Assembly (NCBI RefSeq): GCF_003026815.1
Contig: NZ_PYOG01000004.1
Location: forward strand, 186,001 to 250,000
Direction of reading: 5' to 3'
Length of the DNA: 64,000 bases
Source of the DNA: Photobacterium damselae
Lineage (GTDB): Bacteria; Pseudomonadota; Gammaproteobacteria; Enterobacterales; Vibrionaceae
Shown here: piece by piece, positions 41,725 to 50,543 of the stretch
Position numbering within the stretch: position 1 is the first letter of the stretch
Layout of the letters: every line of letters starts with the position of its first letter
Made by a program: the position numbers and the translations under genes
Notes under the pieces: generated by a model
Told to the model about the DNA's origin: nothing
The model's database searches: none
The model's input: the letters and a program-made list of their open reading frames with translations, nothing else

Positions 41725-42569
41725 GCTTTACTCCACCCCCATGGAACGGGAAACAGCCATCGCGGTTGTCTCGCACCAGGTGTGTCTTGAATAGCCATTA
41801 GAATTTCACGTTGGCCAACCATCTGTAATTGGCTACTGCTTGCTGCAATTAACGCCTTATGACAAAGCTGGTTAATTAAGCGCGGAATACCGTTACTGGC
41901 CTGCCAAATAAGTTTAGATTGAGGTAAAGAAAACAGTGGTAGACGACATCCTGCCTGATAAAGACGATGCTCAATATAAGCCACAGTTTCAGCCAAATCT
42001 AAAGCTCGCAGTTGCGCTCGAAACGTTATGCGCTGCTGCAATTGTCGTAAGTGATGTTGTTGCAAACGCTGATCCAACTCAGGTTGACTCAACAGCACAA
42101 TCTGCAACAGTTTCTCAAATTCGGTTTCCAGATTACCAAGCAGTCGAATTGTCTCTAAACAATCATCCGATAACGCTTGAGCTTCATCTAATATCACCAC
42201 AACAGAACGCCCTAGCTCTTTTCTTCGAATCAGTTCATGCTGCAATTGTGACGTTAAAGCGATACGATCTTTTGGCGGCTCTAACCCCAGCTCGATTGCC
42301 AATGCGATTTTAAGTTCATCGCCCTCTTTCGGCGGTGTTGGGATGTAGGCCAAATCACAATGAGCGGGCAAACGCTGAATGAGCATGCGACACACTAAGG
42401 TTTTACCCGTCCCAACTTCACCAGAAATATGAATGATCCCTTCCCCCATAGTTAAAGCAGCCAATGTGGTTTGGATAGCTTCAACATGGGGTGGCAACGC
42501 ATGAAATAATTCCGTATTTGGCGTTAGAGCAAAAGGTGCCTGATGGAAACCAAAATAAGCCTGATACAT
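41721..42569 (-). CDS. mshM: MshM, AAA+ ATPase of the MSHA system
   Basis: MshM is an ExeA/GspA-like AAA+ protein. The 282-aa product begins MYQAYFGFHQAPFALTPNTE, has Walker A GEVGTGKTLVCR (about 50-61) and Walker B VVVILDEAQALS, and a C-terminal lid with NGIPRLINQLCHKAL. Unlike ExeA it lacks a C-terminal membrane and peptidoglycan-binding part. It sits between mshL and mshN. Confidence 0.93.
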   Translation of the reverse strand: MYQAYFGFHQAPFALTPNTELFHALPPHVEAIQTTLAALTMGEGIIHISGEVGTGKTLVCRMLIQRLPAHCDLAYIPTPPKEGDELKIALAIELGLEPPKDRIALTSQLQHELIRRKELGRSVVVILDEAQALSDDCLETIRLLGNLETEFEKLLQIVLLSQPELDQRLQQHHLRQLQQRITFRAQLRALDLAETVAYIEHRLYQAGCRLPLFSLPQSKLIWQASNGIPRLINQLCHKALIAASSSQLQMVGQREILMAIQDTPGARQPRWLFPVPWGWSKA

Positions 42570-42572
42570 GAC

Positions 42573-44279
42573 TTATTTATTCTCTGGGAACCACTCATTA
42601 AGCAGACTTTGGGAGCGCTCTAACTGCTGCTTCCAAGTTTGCTCACCAACAACGGTTGGCTTAAGTAAAATCACCAACTCGGTTTTTTGCTGCACTTTAT
42701 TGATATTACGGAACAGATTACCAAGGCCGGGAATATCGCCAAGTAACGGTACTTTTGATACTTGATCATGGGTTGATGTCTTCATCAAACCACCAATCAC
42801 CACCACATCACCGGAATGAGCATGAATGATAGAGTCAGATTCGCGAATAGAGCTTTTCGCCAGTGGTAATTGGTAGGTACCAAACTTATCGCCAAGCTCG
42901 ATGGATTTCACTTCATCTGTTACATCAACCACAGCTGGGTGAACATGCAGTAACACACCACCTTGATCATCAATTTGCGGAGTCACATCAAGAGAAATGC
43001 CAGAGAAGAACGGCGTTAAATTAATATCTGGAGCTGCCGTACTGTTATCACCTGAAACATTACTGCTCGATACGTTAGTGACGAAGTACTCATCACCACC
43101 CACTTTGATAACCGCTTTTTGGTTATTCGCCGCCGTTACGCGAGGGCTTGATAGCACATTAAGATCACCTTGAGTCGACAGAAAACGCATCACAGCACTG
43201 AAGTTGCCATCGGTGATTGTTATATTGGTTTGACCGCCAAGCAGCTCAGAAATATCGTTACCACCAGGAAGTGTATTAATCAGCCCAGTAACAGGATTAA
43301 CCACGGAAGGCTGACCAATAGTAACGCCACCACTGCCAATACTACGAGTAATATTGCCCCAGTTAATACCCTGTTGGTAACTGTCGTTTAACGTTACTTC
43401 AAGAATTTTAGCTTCTAAGATAACCTGACGCTTTAATCGCTGCTCAGACATCCCAAGGAACTTCTTCACTTCACGTAATTCATTCGGATACGCACGTACA
43501 GAAATTAAGCTTGCTTGTGGAGAAACGACAACACTACGGCCATCTCCCGCACCACCAATCATAGCTTGAACGGCTTTTTGCAACTGTCCCCAGAAATCAC
43601 TCTTAGAGGTTGTTTCGATGGTGGTGCCGCCAGTAGTAGTACTATCACCTGAACTTAGGTTATTACCATTACTATCACTGTCATTATTGTCATCATTATT
43701 ATTGTTGCTATTGCTAGAACCATTAGATGAATCGTTATCACTCACAGAGCCTGTTGTGATCGAGGTTAAGGAAACCCCACGACGCTGCAATTGCAAATAA
43801 TCAACTGGAATGATTTCAGTACGTAATGTGGCAGGAAAGACCTGAATGATATTATCAGCACGCGTGATCTCATAACCGTACATATCAGAGACCACTTTTA
43901 AGACTTCACTTAACGTTACATCTTTTAATTTTAGTGTTATTCGACCTGACACATTCGGTGCAATCACCATATTAAATGGCGTACCTTTCACAAGGCTGGT
44001 GAAAAACGCTTTCGCTTCAACATTACGAGCATTCACTTGAAAACGCTTTTCTACCACGTGCGATGGTACGATAGAAGATCCTGACATAGGATCCATATTC
44101 GGCATTAGATCCGCACTTACCCCTTCAGGAAGATCCGTTAATGATGTATTGTTAGCATCATTAACTGCCTGATTTAATGCTTGTTTTATTTCAACAGGAT
44201 CGCGGTGCCCCATATTGGTTGAACAACCAACCAGTGACGCAATAGCTAAACCTACAGCGACTCGACGCATATTAACCAT
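42573..44279 (-). CDS. mshL: MshL, MSHA outer-membrane secretin
   Basis: MshL forms the outer-membrane channel for the pilus. The 568-aa precursor is a lipoprotein (lipobox ASLVGC, Cys19) with an STN domain (about 80-150), an N1-type domain and the C-terminal secretin domain (KVPLLGDIPGLGNLFRNINK). A low-complexity Asn/Asp/Ser linker lies at about residues 178-222. It is followed after 3 bp by mshM. Confidence 0.95.
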   Translation of the reverse strand: MVNMRRVAVGLAIASLVGCSTNMGHRDPVEIKQALNQAVNDANNTSLTDLPEGVSADLMPNMDPMSGSSIVPSHVVEKRFQVNARNVEAKAFFTSLVKGTPFNMVIAPNVSGRITLKLKDVTLSEVLKVVSDMYGYEITRADNIIQVFPATLRTEIIPVDYLQLQRRGVSLTSITTGSVSDNDSSNGSSNSNNNNDDNNDSDSNGNNLSSGDSTTTGGTTIETTSKSDFWGQLQKAVQAMIGGAGDGRSVVVSPQASLISVRAYPNELREVKKFLGMSEQRLKRQVILEAKILEVTLNDSYQQGINWGNITRSIGSGGVTIGQPSVVNPVTGLINTLPGGNDISELLGGQTNITITDGNFSAVMRFLSTQGDLNVLSSPRVTAANNQKAVIKVGGDEYFVTNVSSSNVSGDNSTAAPDINLTPFFSGISLDVTPQIDDQGGVLLHVHPAVVDVTDEVKSIELGDKFGTYQLPLAKSSIRESDSIIHAHSGDVVVIGGLMKTSTHDQVSKVPLLGDIPGLGNLFRNINKVQQKTELVILLKPTVVGEQTWKQQLERSQSLLNEWFPENK

Positions 44280-44283
44280 TCCC

Positions 44284-44628
44284 TCAATATTTTATTGTTA
44301 TATTGTCTGCAAATAATGCTAAGCGCGACTGCTTACCACCACGCGATACCACAACAGAATCTGGATAAATTTTTATAACTCTATAGCCACTCACGCTTTG
44401 GCCAACAGAAACATTACGGCCATTTATGATCGCACTACAACGGCTATATTCATCACATAACACACTTTGTAGTACGGGCTTATACACCTTTTGCGTCCGA
44501 CTTTTTTGTGTTGGAGCTTGCCATCCCAGTGGGGCTGTTGGATCTTGTGCTGCAAAAACAGATCCACCCATAAGAAAACCAAGTACTAGCAATAAATATT
44601 TAGCCACCAATAAAGTCCTTACTTTCAC
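44284..44628 (-). CDS. mshK: MshK, MSHA biogenesis periplasmic protein
   Basis: The 114-aa product has a signal peptide or membrane helix (MKVRTLLVAKYLLLVLGFLM) and a small PilP/GspC-like domain (QSVLCDEYSRCSAIINGRNV, then SVSGYRVIKIYPDSVVVSR). The start lies 29 bp inside mshJ, and the gene ends 4 bp before mshL. Identity rests on position and domain character. Confidence 0.85.
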   Translation of the reverse strand: MKVRTLLVAKYLLLVLGFLMGGSVFAAQDPTAPLGWQAPTQKSRTQKVYKPVLQSVLCDEYSRCSAIINGRNVSVGQSVSGYRVIKIYPDSVVVSRGGKQSRLALFADNITIKY

Positions 44629-45235
44629 CTAAGGTATACACCTCTAAACTGATCGTTGCTTCAGGATATTTCTCTACGCGATAGTCTAAAAAGCGCCAGT
44701 AATATTTCACAGGAAGCGCTTCAAGTTGAGCCAAATAGCCAATAACATCAAAATAGCGCCCAGTAAAAGTCAAACGTACTGGATGAATGTAATACCCTAC
44801 ATCTTTGCCTGCAGTTAATTGAATCGGTGACAATGACTCCATACTCACTAAATGCAAACTGGCACTTTGCTGTAAAACATGTTCAAGCAAAGCGGGCATT
44901 TGTTGTGGCGTTATTAAACTGTCTATCTTCTTATCCAGTTCGAGCTTTAACTGTGTTTCCTGATGCTGTAATTTAGCGATATTCACATTAATTTTCGCAT
45001 CGGGATCTTCCTTTAATTTATTATTTAAAACAATGACTTGATTATTTGCTGTGATAACCTGATTTTTCACATCAAGCGTGGATAAGTGCGCACTATCAGC
45101 ATCAGCCATCAAAGGTTGAATAAACGTAAAAATACCAACGAAAAAAATCGCGACAAAACCACAACCTGTAATCAGCCATTTTTCTCGCAGACTTAACGCC
45201 GCAAATTTTTGATCTAATTGCTGCCACTGAATCAT
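44600..45235 (-). CDS. mshJ: MshJ, inner-membrane MSHA biogenesis protein (PilO/GspM-like)
   Basis: The 211-aa product has one N-terminal membrane helix (about 21-40; WLITGCGFVAIFFVGIFTFI), a coiled coil (about 55-105) and a ferredoxin-like periplasmic domain, the layout of GspM/PilO proteins of the alignment complex. It overlaps mshI by 4 bp and mshK by 29 bp. Confidence 0.88.
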   Translation of the reverse strand: MIQWQQLDQKFAALSLREKWLITGCGFVAIFFVGIFTFIQPLMADADSAHLSTLDVKNQVITANNQVIVLNNKLKEDPDAKINVNIAKLQHQETQLKLELDKKIDSLITPQQMPALLEHVLQQSASLHLVSMESLSPIQLTAGKDVGYYIHPVRLTFTGRYFDVIGYLAQLEALPVKYYWRFLDYRVEKYPEATISLEVYTLGESKDFIGG

Positions 45236-46683
45236 GGATTAACCTTCTCTTCCCGTTTTGCTGTTAGGCTAAACGTCACTTGCTTTTGTTCATTACGGCC
45301 CAGTTTCATCGACTCAAATTGACGCTGATTCAATGAAGAATATTGCCCAAATTCTTTTAACCATTGCGGCACAGAACTAGGTTGACGAGCAATCCCAGAC
45401 AGATTTAAATTCTTTCCTTCCACATGAATATTAAGCAGTTGGATATTACCATTTGCAGCATCAGCAAGTTGCTGCAACATACTGGAATACCCCACTTTTA
45501 GACTATCGTCATGATTAGCAATCGCTTTAAGTGTTGCTTGCGTTTTTGCTATTTTCTGCTCAAGTTCACTTTCAAATGTCACTTTTGCAGGACTTGGGAT
45601 CTTCAAAGCAAGTTCAGCTTTAATTGCCTCAATCTTTGCTTGCTCGGCATCGAGTTTTTCTTGCTGCAATGCCAACTGCTCTTGAGCCAATTTATTGCTC
45701 CATGCGCTCCAACCCCATATAGCCGCAAGTAACACCGCAGAAATAGTCCAACCTAAAACAACATTGGTCAGTGTTAACCACTCTTTTTTAGGGCGAAACT
45801 CGTCACGATAAAGCTCAATAGAAACAGGAAGATGCTGAGTCAACATCGCCCAAGCTAAACGTAAGCTATTTGTTTTTATAATTGGATCTGGATCGACAAT
45901 AGGCTCAACCAAAAGATTAAAGTTAGCTTTTAATTGTTGAGCTAAAACCGAATTATCGTCACCATCACAGGCAACCATAATTTTAGAAATAGTACTGCCG
46001 CGAAATTGAGTACTTAAAAAGTCTAATGAGCGCTGTAACTCCAAAGTTAAGTTATCTATTTGCTCATTGTTTGAGGCTACAATTGGAGTAGAAAAGCCAC
46101 GTAATTGACGCTGAAAACAGAGTACTTGTTGCTTAAATGCGCTCAATGCCAGTCCTTCATTTTGACGACAATGAACAATAAGCTGATTCGCTTCTAAATT
46201 TGAGAATTGGCCCCACAACACATCTTCAACGCCAATGGATATCACCTTGCACCCTTTTAATGCGCAGGCTTGTACCATAGTTTCAACTTGGCGTTTATTG
46301 GCAACAAACACTTGTAATCTGTCTTTAGTCGCAGCAGGAAATGCATCGGCCAATATTTCCATTGGTGATTCATTTAAAAGGTCTTTAACTAAAAAAGGCA
46401 GAACTGTTGGCCATTCCTGTTCAGGAACATCAGGCTTATCAATAAGTAATGTTTTAAATAAGCCATGCCCAAGAGCGAGCTTGAGGTTTTGCTTGTGCAG
46501 ATGATGCTTTTCAATTAGAGCGATTAGAGCACTTTCTAACTGTTCTTTCTTCTCTAAAATATAAGTATCGGCACACCACTGCTGCTCGGAATTTTGATAA
46601 AGTAACGCAACTTCATCAGTAAATATTGCCAAACAAGCAGAGCATCCCTCGGTGCTTTTGCCAAACCATCGACCAAAATTCAT
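45232..46683 (-). CDS. mshI: MshI, MSHA biogenesis protein (PilM/PilN or GspL-like)
   Basis: MshI combines an actin-like cytoplasmic region with a membrane helix (about 310-330) and a periplasmic coiled-coil plus PilN-like part, as in GspL. From the ATG at 46683 it is 483 aa and starts MNFGRWFGKSTEGCSACLAI. An upstream TTG at 46701 would add six residues and has no better ribosome binding site. It is the first gene of the secretory half of the locus. Confidence 0.88.
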   Translation of the reverse strand: MNFGRWFGKSTEGCSACLAIFTDEVALLYQNSEQQWCADTYILEKKEQLESALIALIEKHHLHKQNLKLALGHGLFKTLLIDKPDVPEQEWPTVLPFLVKDLLNESPMEILADAFPAATKDRLQVFVANKRQVETMVQACALKGCKVISIGVEDVLWGQFSNLEANQLIVHCRQNEGLALSAFKQQVLCFQRQLRGFSTPIVASNNEQIDNLTLELQRSLDFLSTQFRGSTISKIMVACDGDDNSVLAQQLKANFNLLVEPIVDPDPIIKTNSLRLAWAMLTQHLPVSIELYRDEFRPKKEWLTLTNVVLGWTISAVLLAAIWGWSAWSNKLAQEQLALQQEKLDAEQAKIEAIKAELALKIPSPAKVTFESELEQKIAKTQATLKAIANHDDSLKVGYSSMLQQLADAANGNIQLLNIHVEGKNLNLSGIARQPSSVPQWLKEFGQYSSLNQRQFESMKLGRNEQKQVTFSLTAKREEKVNP

Positions 46684-46847
46684 AAAAGTGTAATGTCCCA
46701 ACGGATCTTTATATAAACGAATAATCGCCTAATCTTTTTACTGTTATGAGGCGAGAGCGCATTCTACCTTAAATAAAACACGATGCACATAACTTACCAA
46801 TTTGACGATATTTTATATAACAGTTATCTATATAGATATTCCATTGA

Positions 46848-48770
46848 TCACTTTTTTATTCGGTTTACCGATAATTCCGCCGCAAAAAGACGCCCCTGAC
46901 CACCATAAACCCCCAACTGTTTAAGCACTTGCCACTCTTTATCACTTTCAACCCCAACAGCAATTAATTTGGCTTTAGTGATTTCACAAGCACCAAGCAT
47001 ACTGCGAACAAACAGTTGGTTTTCTTGCCGTTGATGAATATCGCGTACCAATCCTCGGTGCAACTTAATATAGTCGGCTTTGATATCTTTTATGTAGTGA
47101 GTACTAACAATCGTTTTGCCGGCTTGATCGATAACTAACTGACAACCTAATCCTGCCACCATTCGCAAAATAGGACGCATGGCATCAAGATGTTTTACTA
47201 ACTGACTTTCAGGTACTTCAAAAGAGAGACGGTTAAGCACAGTTCTTGGGGTTTGTAATAGTTGATCACGCAACCAACGCGAGAAGTTTTTATCCAGCAA
47301 GGCTTCAACACTGAGATTAACAGAGAGCGCTTCTTGAGCAGGTAAAGTTTGCAGTAAGGCTAAAGCTTTGGTTACCACACTACGGTCAAAGCGAACATTA
47401 AATCCGACCATATTAACCGCAGGGATAAATCCAGAGGCTTTCATTAAGATCCCATTTTCATCTTGAATTCGAGCCAATAACTCACGGTGTAATATTTGAT
47501 CTTTGTCAGCGATAAATACGGCCTGCTGGAATAACAAAGGCCCACCCTGATTTAAAATGGCATCCAGTAATGAGCGCCAACGAACACTTCCACGTCCTTC
47601 GGCAAATTGCTGATCTTTTTTAAAGGTGCACCAACTATTACAACGTTGCAATTGAGCACTGCGTAACGCCATATCCGCTTCATCCATGATACGACCACGA
47701 CGCTCACCAGTTTGATAGTAAGTCACACCAATATGGAACCAATTATCTAACTCCATTGGAGCACTTGGCTTAATACGCTCTAAAGCATGAAGCATCTGGT
47801 TGGTAAACAGTTTAATTTCTTTTGCTGATTGCTGCGGAATTAACATCGCAAATTCAGCATCAAAGTAACGTGCCAATAATGTATCCGGGTATCGTTGTGA
47901 GAAGTTAGTAAGTACTACGCCGACATCTTGAATAAATTCATCAGCAACCTCTTTTCCTCGCTCATTTTGCAACTCATCCCAATCATCAATTCGAATTAAT
48001 ATCACCACACCTTGGCTATCCGGCTCTTGCACCATAGATTGCAACCGGCTATCAAAAAGTACTCGGTTAGCCGCCCCCGTTAATTGATCCAAAAAAGTGT
48101 GGGTACGGATAAAAGTATCAAATCGACTTCGCTCTTGGCGGGCATCTTTTAACTCAGCAATTAATTGATCTAAAGCTAAACTTGCCGTTCCTGGCCACTC
48201 CTGCTCTTTTCCTTCAGCATATTGATCCACTCGCCCAGCAAGGATCATTCGTCCCCGCTCTTCAAGCATTTCAGATCCGGTTAATTGTCGTCTTAACCAA
48301 TTAACCCCGCGAACAAGACCAATAATAATGATTAAAATGGCGAGGCTTATCGATGACATAGGCCCGATGGAATAGGTTAACTCGGTATAGGGAGGAATAG
48401 AGGCAATATTAACAATAACGCTCCCCGTTTTACCTAAGGTGTAATGGGTACGATAAAGCAAATTGGGATCAGCTAAAGGATCGGGTTGAGTGTAGTGATA
48501 ATAGGTCTGGTTATTGTACTCAACCGTTAAATCAATCACGTTACTGGCTTGGAGTAATTTAGGTAACCAGCGCGCTAAATGTTTTTGTCCATGAGCATCA
48601 CTGGCATCATTTACCTCTTGTTCAATCACATCCACAATTCCCTGCAGATAATGATCTTGGTAACTTAATCCAAGGGTTCGAAAGCTAAGTGCTCCCCCAA
48701 TGAAAATAACGAAAATGGCACTTAAAACAATTACAGTAACAAACGCAACCAGTCGATTGCTTAACTTCAT
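46848..48770 (-). CDS. csrD: CsrD (MshH), degenerate GGDEF/EAL regulator
   Basis: CsrD targets the small RNAs CsrB/C for RNase E cleavage and does not make or break c-di-GMP. From the ATG at 48770 it is 640 aa (MKLSNRLVAFVTVIVLSAIF), with two membrane helices, a HAMP-like region and degenerate GGDEF (the motif position reads YFDAEF) and EAL (ELL in place of EAL) domains. An ATG at 48788 would add six residues. In vibrios the gene is also called mshH and stands at the head of the MSHA locus. Here the neighbour on its 5' side is an island instead of ssb. Confidence 0.93.
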   Translation of the reverse strand: MKLSNRLVAFVTVIVLSAIFVIFIGGALSFRTLGLSYQDHYLQGIVDVIEQEVNDASDAHGQKHLARWLPKLLQASNVIDLTVEYNNQTYYHYTQPDPLADPNLLYRTHYTLGKTGSVIVNIASIPPYTELTYSIGPMSSISLAILIIIIGLVRGVNWLRRQLTGSEMLEERGRMILAGRVDQYAEGKEQEWPGTASLALDQLIAELKDARQERSRFDTFIRTHTFLDQLTGAANRVLFDSRLQSMVQEPDSQGVVILIRIDDWDELQNERGKEVADEFIQDVGVVLTNFSQRYPDTLLARYFDAEFAMLIPQQSAKEIKLFTNQMLHALERIKPSAPMELDNWFHIGVTYYQTGERRGRIMDEADMALRSAQLQRCNSWCTFKKDQQFAEGRGSVRWRSLLDAILNQGGPLLFQQAVFIADKDQILHRELLARIQDENGILMKASGFIPAVNMVGFNVRFDRSVVTKALALLQTLPAQEALSVNLSVEALLDKNFSRWLRDQLLQTPRTVLNRLSFEVPESQLVKHLDAMRPILRMVAGLGCQLVIDQAGKTIVSTHYIKDIKADYIKLHRGLVRDIHQRQENQLFVRSMLGACEITKAKLIAVGVESDKEWQVLKQLGVYGGQGRLFAAELSVNRIKK

Positions 48771-48881
48771 CCCTGAGGCTCTGCGCATTGAGTATCTCGA
48801 TTAACTTAAGATTTGATTCATCATAGCGGATTTGACTGCACTCTCTGCAACATTTTTGCAATAACAAGCTAGCCTTATCAC

Positions 48882-48908
48882 AAAAAAAGCAGCGTTAGAC
48901 GCTGCTTT
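48882..48908 (-). terminator. Rho-independent terminator upstream of csrD
   Basis: On the minus strand a perfect 9-bp stem (48900-48908 with 48886-48894) with a 5-nt loop is followed by seven T. It lies about 110 bp upstream of csrD. If the 9-bp repeats mark the island borders, it lies outside the island and may be the original end of the ssb transcript. Confidence 0.82.
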
Positions 48909-48980
48909 CTTAATATTGAACGCTTTTAACAGGCTCGATTAGAATGGTTCTGGTGACCTTAACGACCGACCGACCAAGTC

Positions 48981-48989
48981 AAGCCTTTG
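48981..48989. repeat. Candidate left border repeat of the island
   Basis: AAGCCTTTG occurs here and again in direct orientation at 58923-58931. By chance a 9-bp match between two windows of about 150 bp would be expected in fewer than one in ten cases, so this is suggestive and not decisive. Confidence 0.4.
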
Positions 48990-49301
48990 AAATATATGTA
49001 ATTACATTTATAAAAACAATAAAATGTAACGTTTTTTGTAACCTTTACATTATTTTTAAGGCAAAACTTTACAAAAAATAGCGAGCGGAGTCTAACATCC
49101 CAAATGTTAGTTTAGCACCATAAATATTACGTTTACTAATAAGGTTACAAAAATGCCACACCGTTCAAAATCTAAAAACACCTTTGTCGCTATTTAGCTT
49201 GATAAGTAAGAGCAAGTAATTTTGTATAGAATGCGATCTGCATTTTCGTCTGAAGTAAAACCTAGTATTGAGATGCTTTTGCCATAGACCCATCAATTCT
49301 T

Positions 49302-49308
49302 GTTATAA
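49302..49308 (-). other. Apparent truncated attC (R'' core only)
   Basis: The minus-strand sequence TTATAACAAG has the form of an attC R'' core. The stop codon of the gene at 49303-49632 sits in it with exactly the same offset as the stops at 49767 and 50665 sit in the two complete attC sites. No matching R' half occurs within the next 140 bp, so the site looks cut off. Confidence 0.45.
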
Positions 49309-49632
49309 AACAATTATCACCACTGGCTCAATGACAAAATATACCAACCCAATCACAGCAAGGATAAACGACCACTGGGACAAACTGTTAAAACGTCGTA
49401 GTAACCAATATTTAGATAGTTTTGCAGTAACATCCAGTTCTGCGTCGAAACTATAGTAAACCATTGCAAAAATAGCGTTTAAAGCTAATGCTAAAGCAAA
49501 TGACAACGTAGAAAAGGCTAACGAGTAGCTTGAAACAATCAGGTCAACCTTATCAATAACTGTAAGAAAGTAAGCAAAACTTGCGCCAGTAAAAGCAGTA
49601 TGAATCCACTTACCATATTCAGACTTTTCCAT
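49303..49632 (-). CDS. Cassette-encoded small membrane protein, unknown function
   Basis: The 109-aa product has three or four predicted membrane helices (about 10-28, 33-65 and 88-109) and no recognised domain. GAGGG lies 5 bp before the ATG at 49632, and the gene begins just after attC-1, so it is the body of an integron cassette. Its stop overlaps a core-site sequence. Small membrane proteins without known function are frequent in Vibrio superintegron cassettes. Confidence 0.7.
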   Translation of the reverse strand: MEKSEYGKWIHTAFTGASFAYFLTVIDKVDLIVSSYSLAFSTLSFALALALNAIFAMVYYSFDAELDVTAKLSKYWLLRRFNSLSQWSFILAVIGLVYFVIEPVVIIVL

Positions 49633-49647
49633 GTTCGCCCTCTTGTT

Positions 49648-49772
49648 TTATAACGCCTTGTTAAGGTGTGTGCAACGCAATACCGATGCTTCCGTATGCC
49701 TCCTTAAACACTAAACGCAACGCATAGAAAAATACCACGCGTTGCGAATCACTCTTAAATAGTTTGTTATGT
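49648..49772 (-). repeat. attC-1, integron cassette recombination site (125 bp)
   Basis: Read on the minus strand it runs from core ACATAAC (49766-49772) to core GTTATAA (49648-49654). The ends are imperfect complements (ATAACAAAC, TTTAAGAGTG against CACACCTTAA, GGCGTTAT), and the inner part has GCAACGCGTGG and TATGCGTTGC arms. Size and arms match Vibrio superintegron attC sites such as VCR. It is about three-quarters identical to attC-2 by eye. Confidence 0.85.
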
Positions 49773-50516
49773 GTTCCAACGTTTACTGTGATTTATCTCT
49801 GTAAAGCCTTTTAGATCATCATTTTCATCAATTTCAACACCCCAGTTATCGTAGCATGAATAAAAGTTATCTACGCCCAATGGCTTGTTGTCAAAGGGAG
49901 CCGTACCTCTAGAAAATTTAAAGAGTTGGTTCACGAGTCCTTGTAGCTCCGCTAAAGCAAATACTTGTGCCATCAAATTTAAGGGATCCTGAATCGTATG
50001 GCTATCTGCGGAAAAACTTTTAGCTAACAGCTCCATTCTCGAATGATGGATCTGTAACCTGACTAATATATATGCTAAATGTTCGGCAACCTCCGGAGAT
50101 GCTTCAGAAATGCAGTCTTTAAAGACTTGTTGGTATCCAACTGGTAACTCAGGGCAATTCTCTTTTAATGGTGTTTTACAGTGATCACTTTTGTCTTTTG
50201 CTCGATCCCAAGCCTCATTTACCAATTTGGAGCTTTTCTCAAAGTAAGAGCACAATTCGGAGAGAGCTTGAGGAAGAAAAGCCTTTGCAGCAATGAAGTT
50301 TCTCTGTCGCCTTTTTTCTTCGGTATACATAACTGCATTCAAAGCAAAAACACTAGCGATAAAGGCTAAAATACCAGTGTTAAAAGATTGCCAAGTGTAC
50401 CAAACAGCATGGACATGCCCCCAGTCACCTTGTGTTAATGGATAAATAACCATTGACACTAAGTACGGAATTCCAACAAAAAAACATAACCAATTTATTT
50501 TTACAACCCAAGACAA
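49767..50516 (-). CDS. Cassette-encoded membrane protein, unknown function
   Basis: The product is 249 aa if it starts at the TTG at 50516, which has GGAGAAAG just upstream. A longer in-frame reading to 50636 would translate attC-2 and is rejected. Two N-terminal membrane helices (about 7-25 and 45-65) precede a soluble, mostly helical C-terminal region (about 70-249). No known domain was recognised. The stop codon lies in the R'' core of attC-1. Together with attC-1 it is a complete cassette of about 0.9 kb. Confidence 0.72.
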   Translation of the reverse strand: MSWVVKINWLCFFVGIPYLVSMVIYPLTQGDWGHVHAVWYTWQSFNTGILAFIASVFALNAVMYTEEKRRQRNFIAAKAFLPQALSELCSYFEKSSKLVNEAWDRAKDKSDHCKTPLKENCPELPVGYQQVFKDCISEASPEVAEHLAYILVRLQIHHSRMELLAKSFSADSHTIQDPLNLMAQVFALAELQGLVNQLFKFSRGTAPFDNKPLGVDNFYSCYDNWGVEIDENDDLKGFTEINHSKRWNT

Positions 50517-50543
50517 TGAACTTTCTCCGACGTCTGACTGGAC

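Larger units (their letters stand above)
48771..49301. other. Noncoding junction between csrD and the island
   Basis: This stretch of about 530 bp has no supportable gene. It holds the csrD promoter region, the terminator at 48882-48908, the candidate border repeat AAGCCTTTG at 48981-48989, and then very A+T-rich sequence with clustered inverted repeats: a 12-bp palindrome ATGTAATTACAT at 48996-49007, a 7-bp stem 49023-49029 with 49045-49051, and a 7-bp stem 49092-49098 with 49104-49110. Such clusters are common at recombinase-bound element ends, but their role here is inferred. Confidence 0.5.

Noticed and set aside
48933-48990. Minus-strand ORF tail ending in SPEPF-stop, resembling an SSB tip
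   Set aside because: The frame is closed upstream by stop codons after about 20 codons and lacks the acidic DDD residues, so it is not an ssb remnant.
49170-49302. Complete third attC site after the 109-aa gene
   Set aside because: Only the first core is present; no complementary R' end was found within 140 bp.
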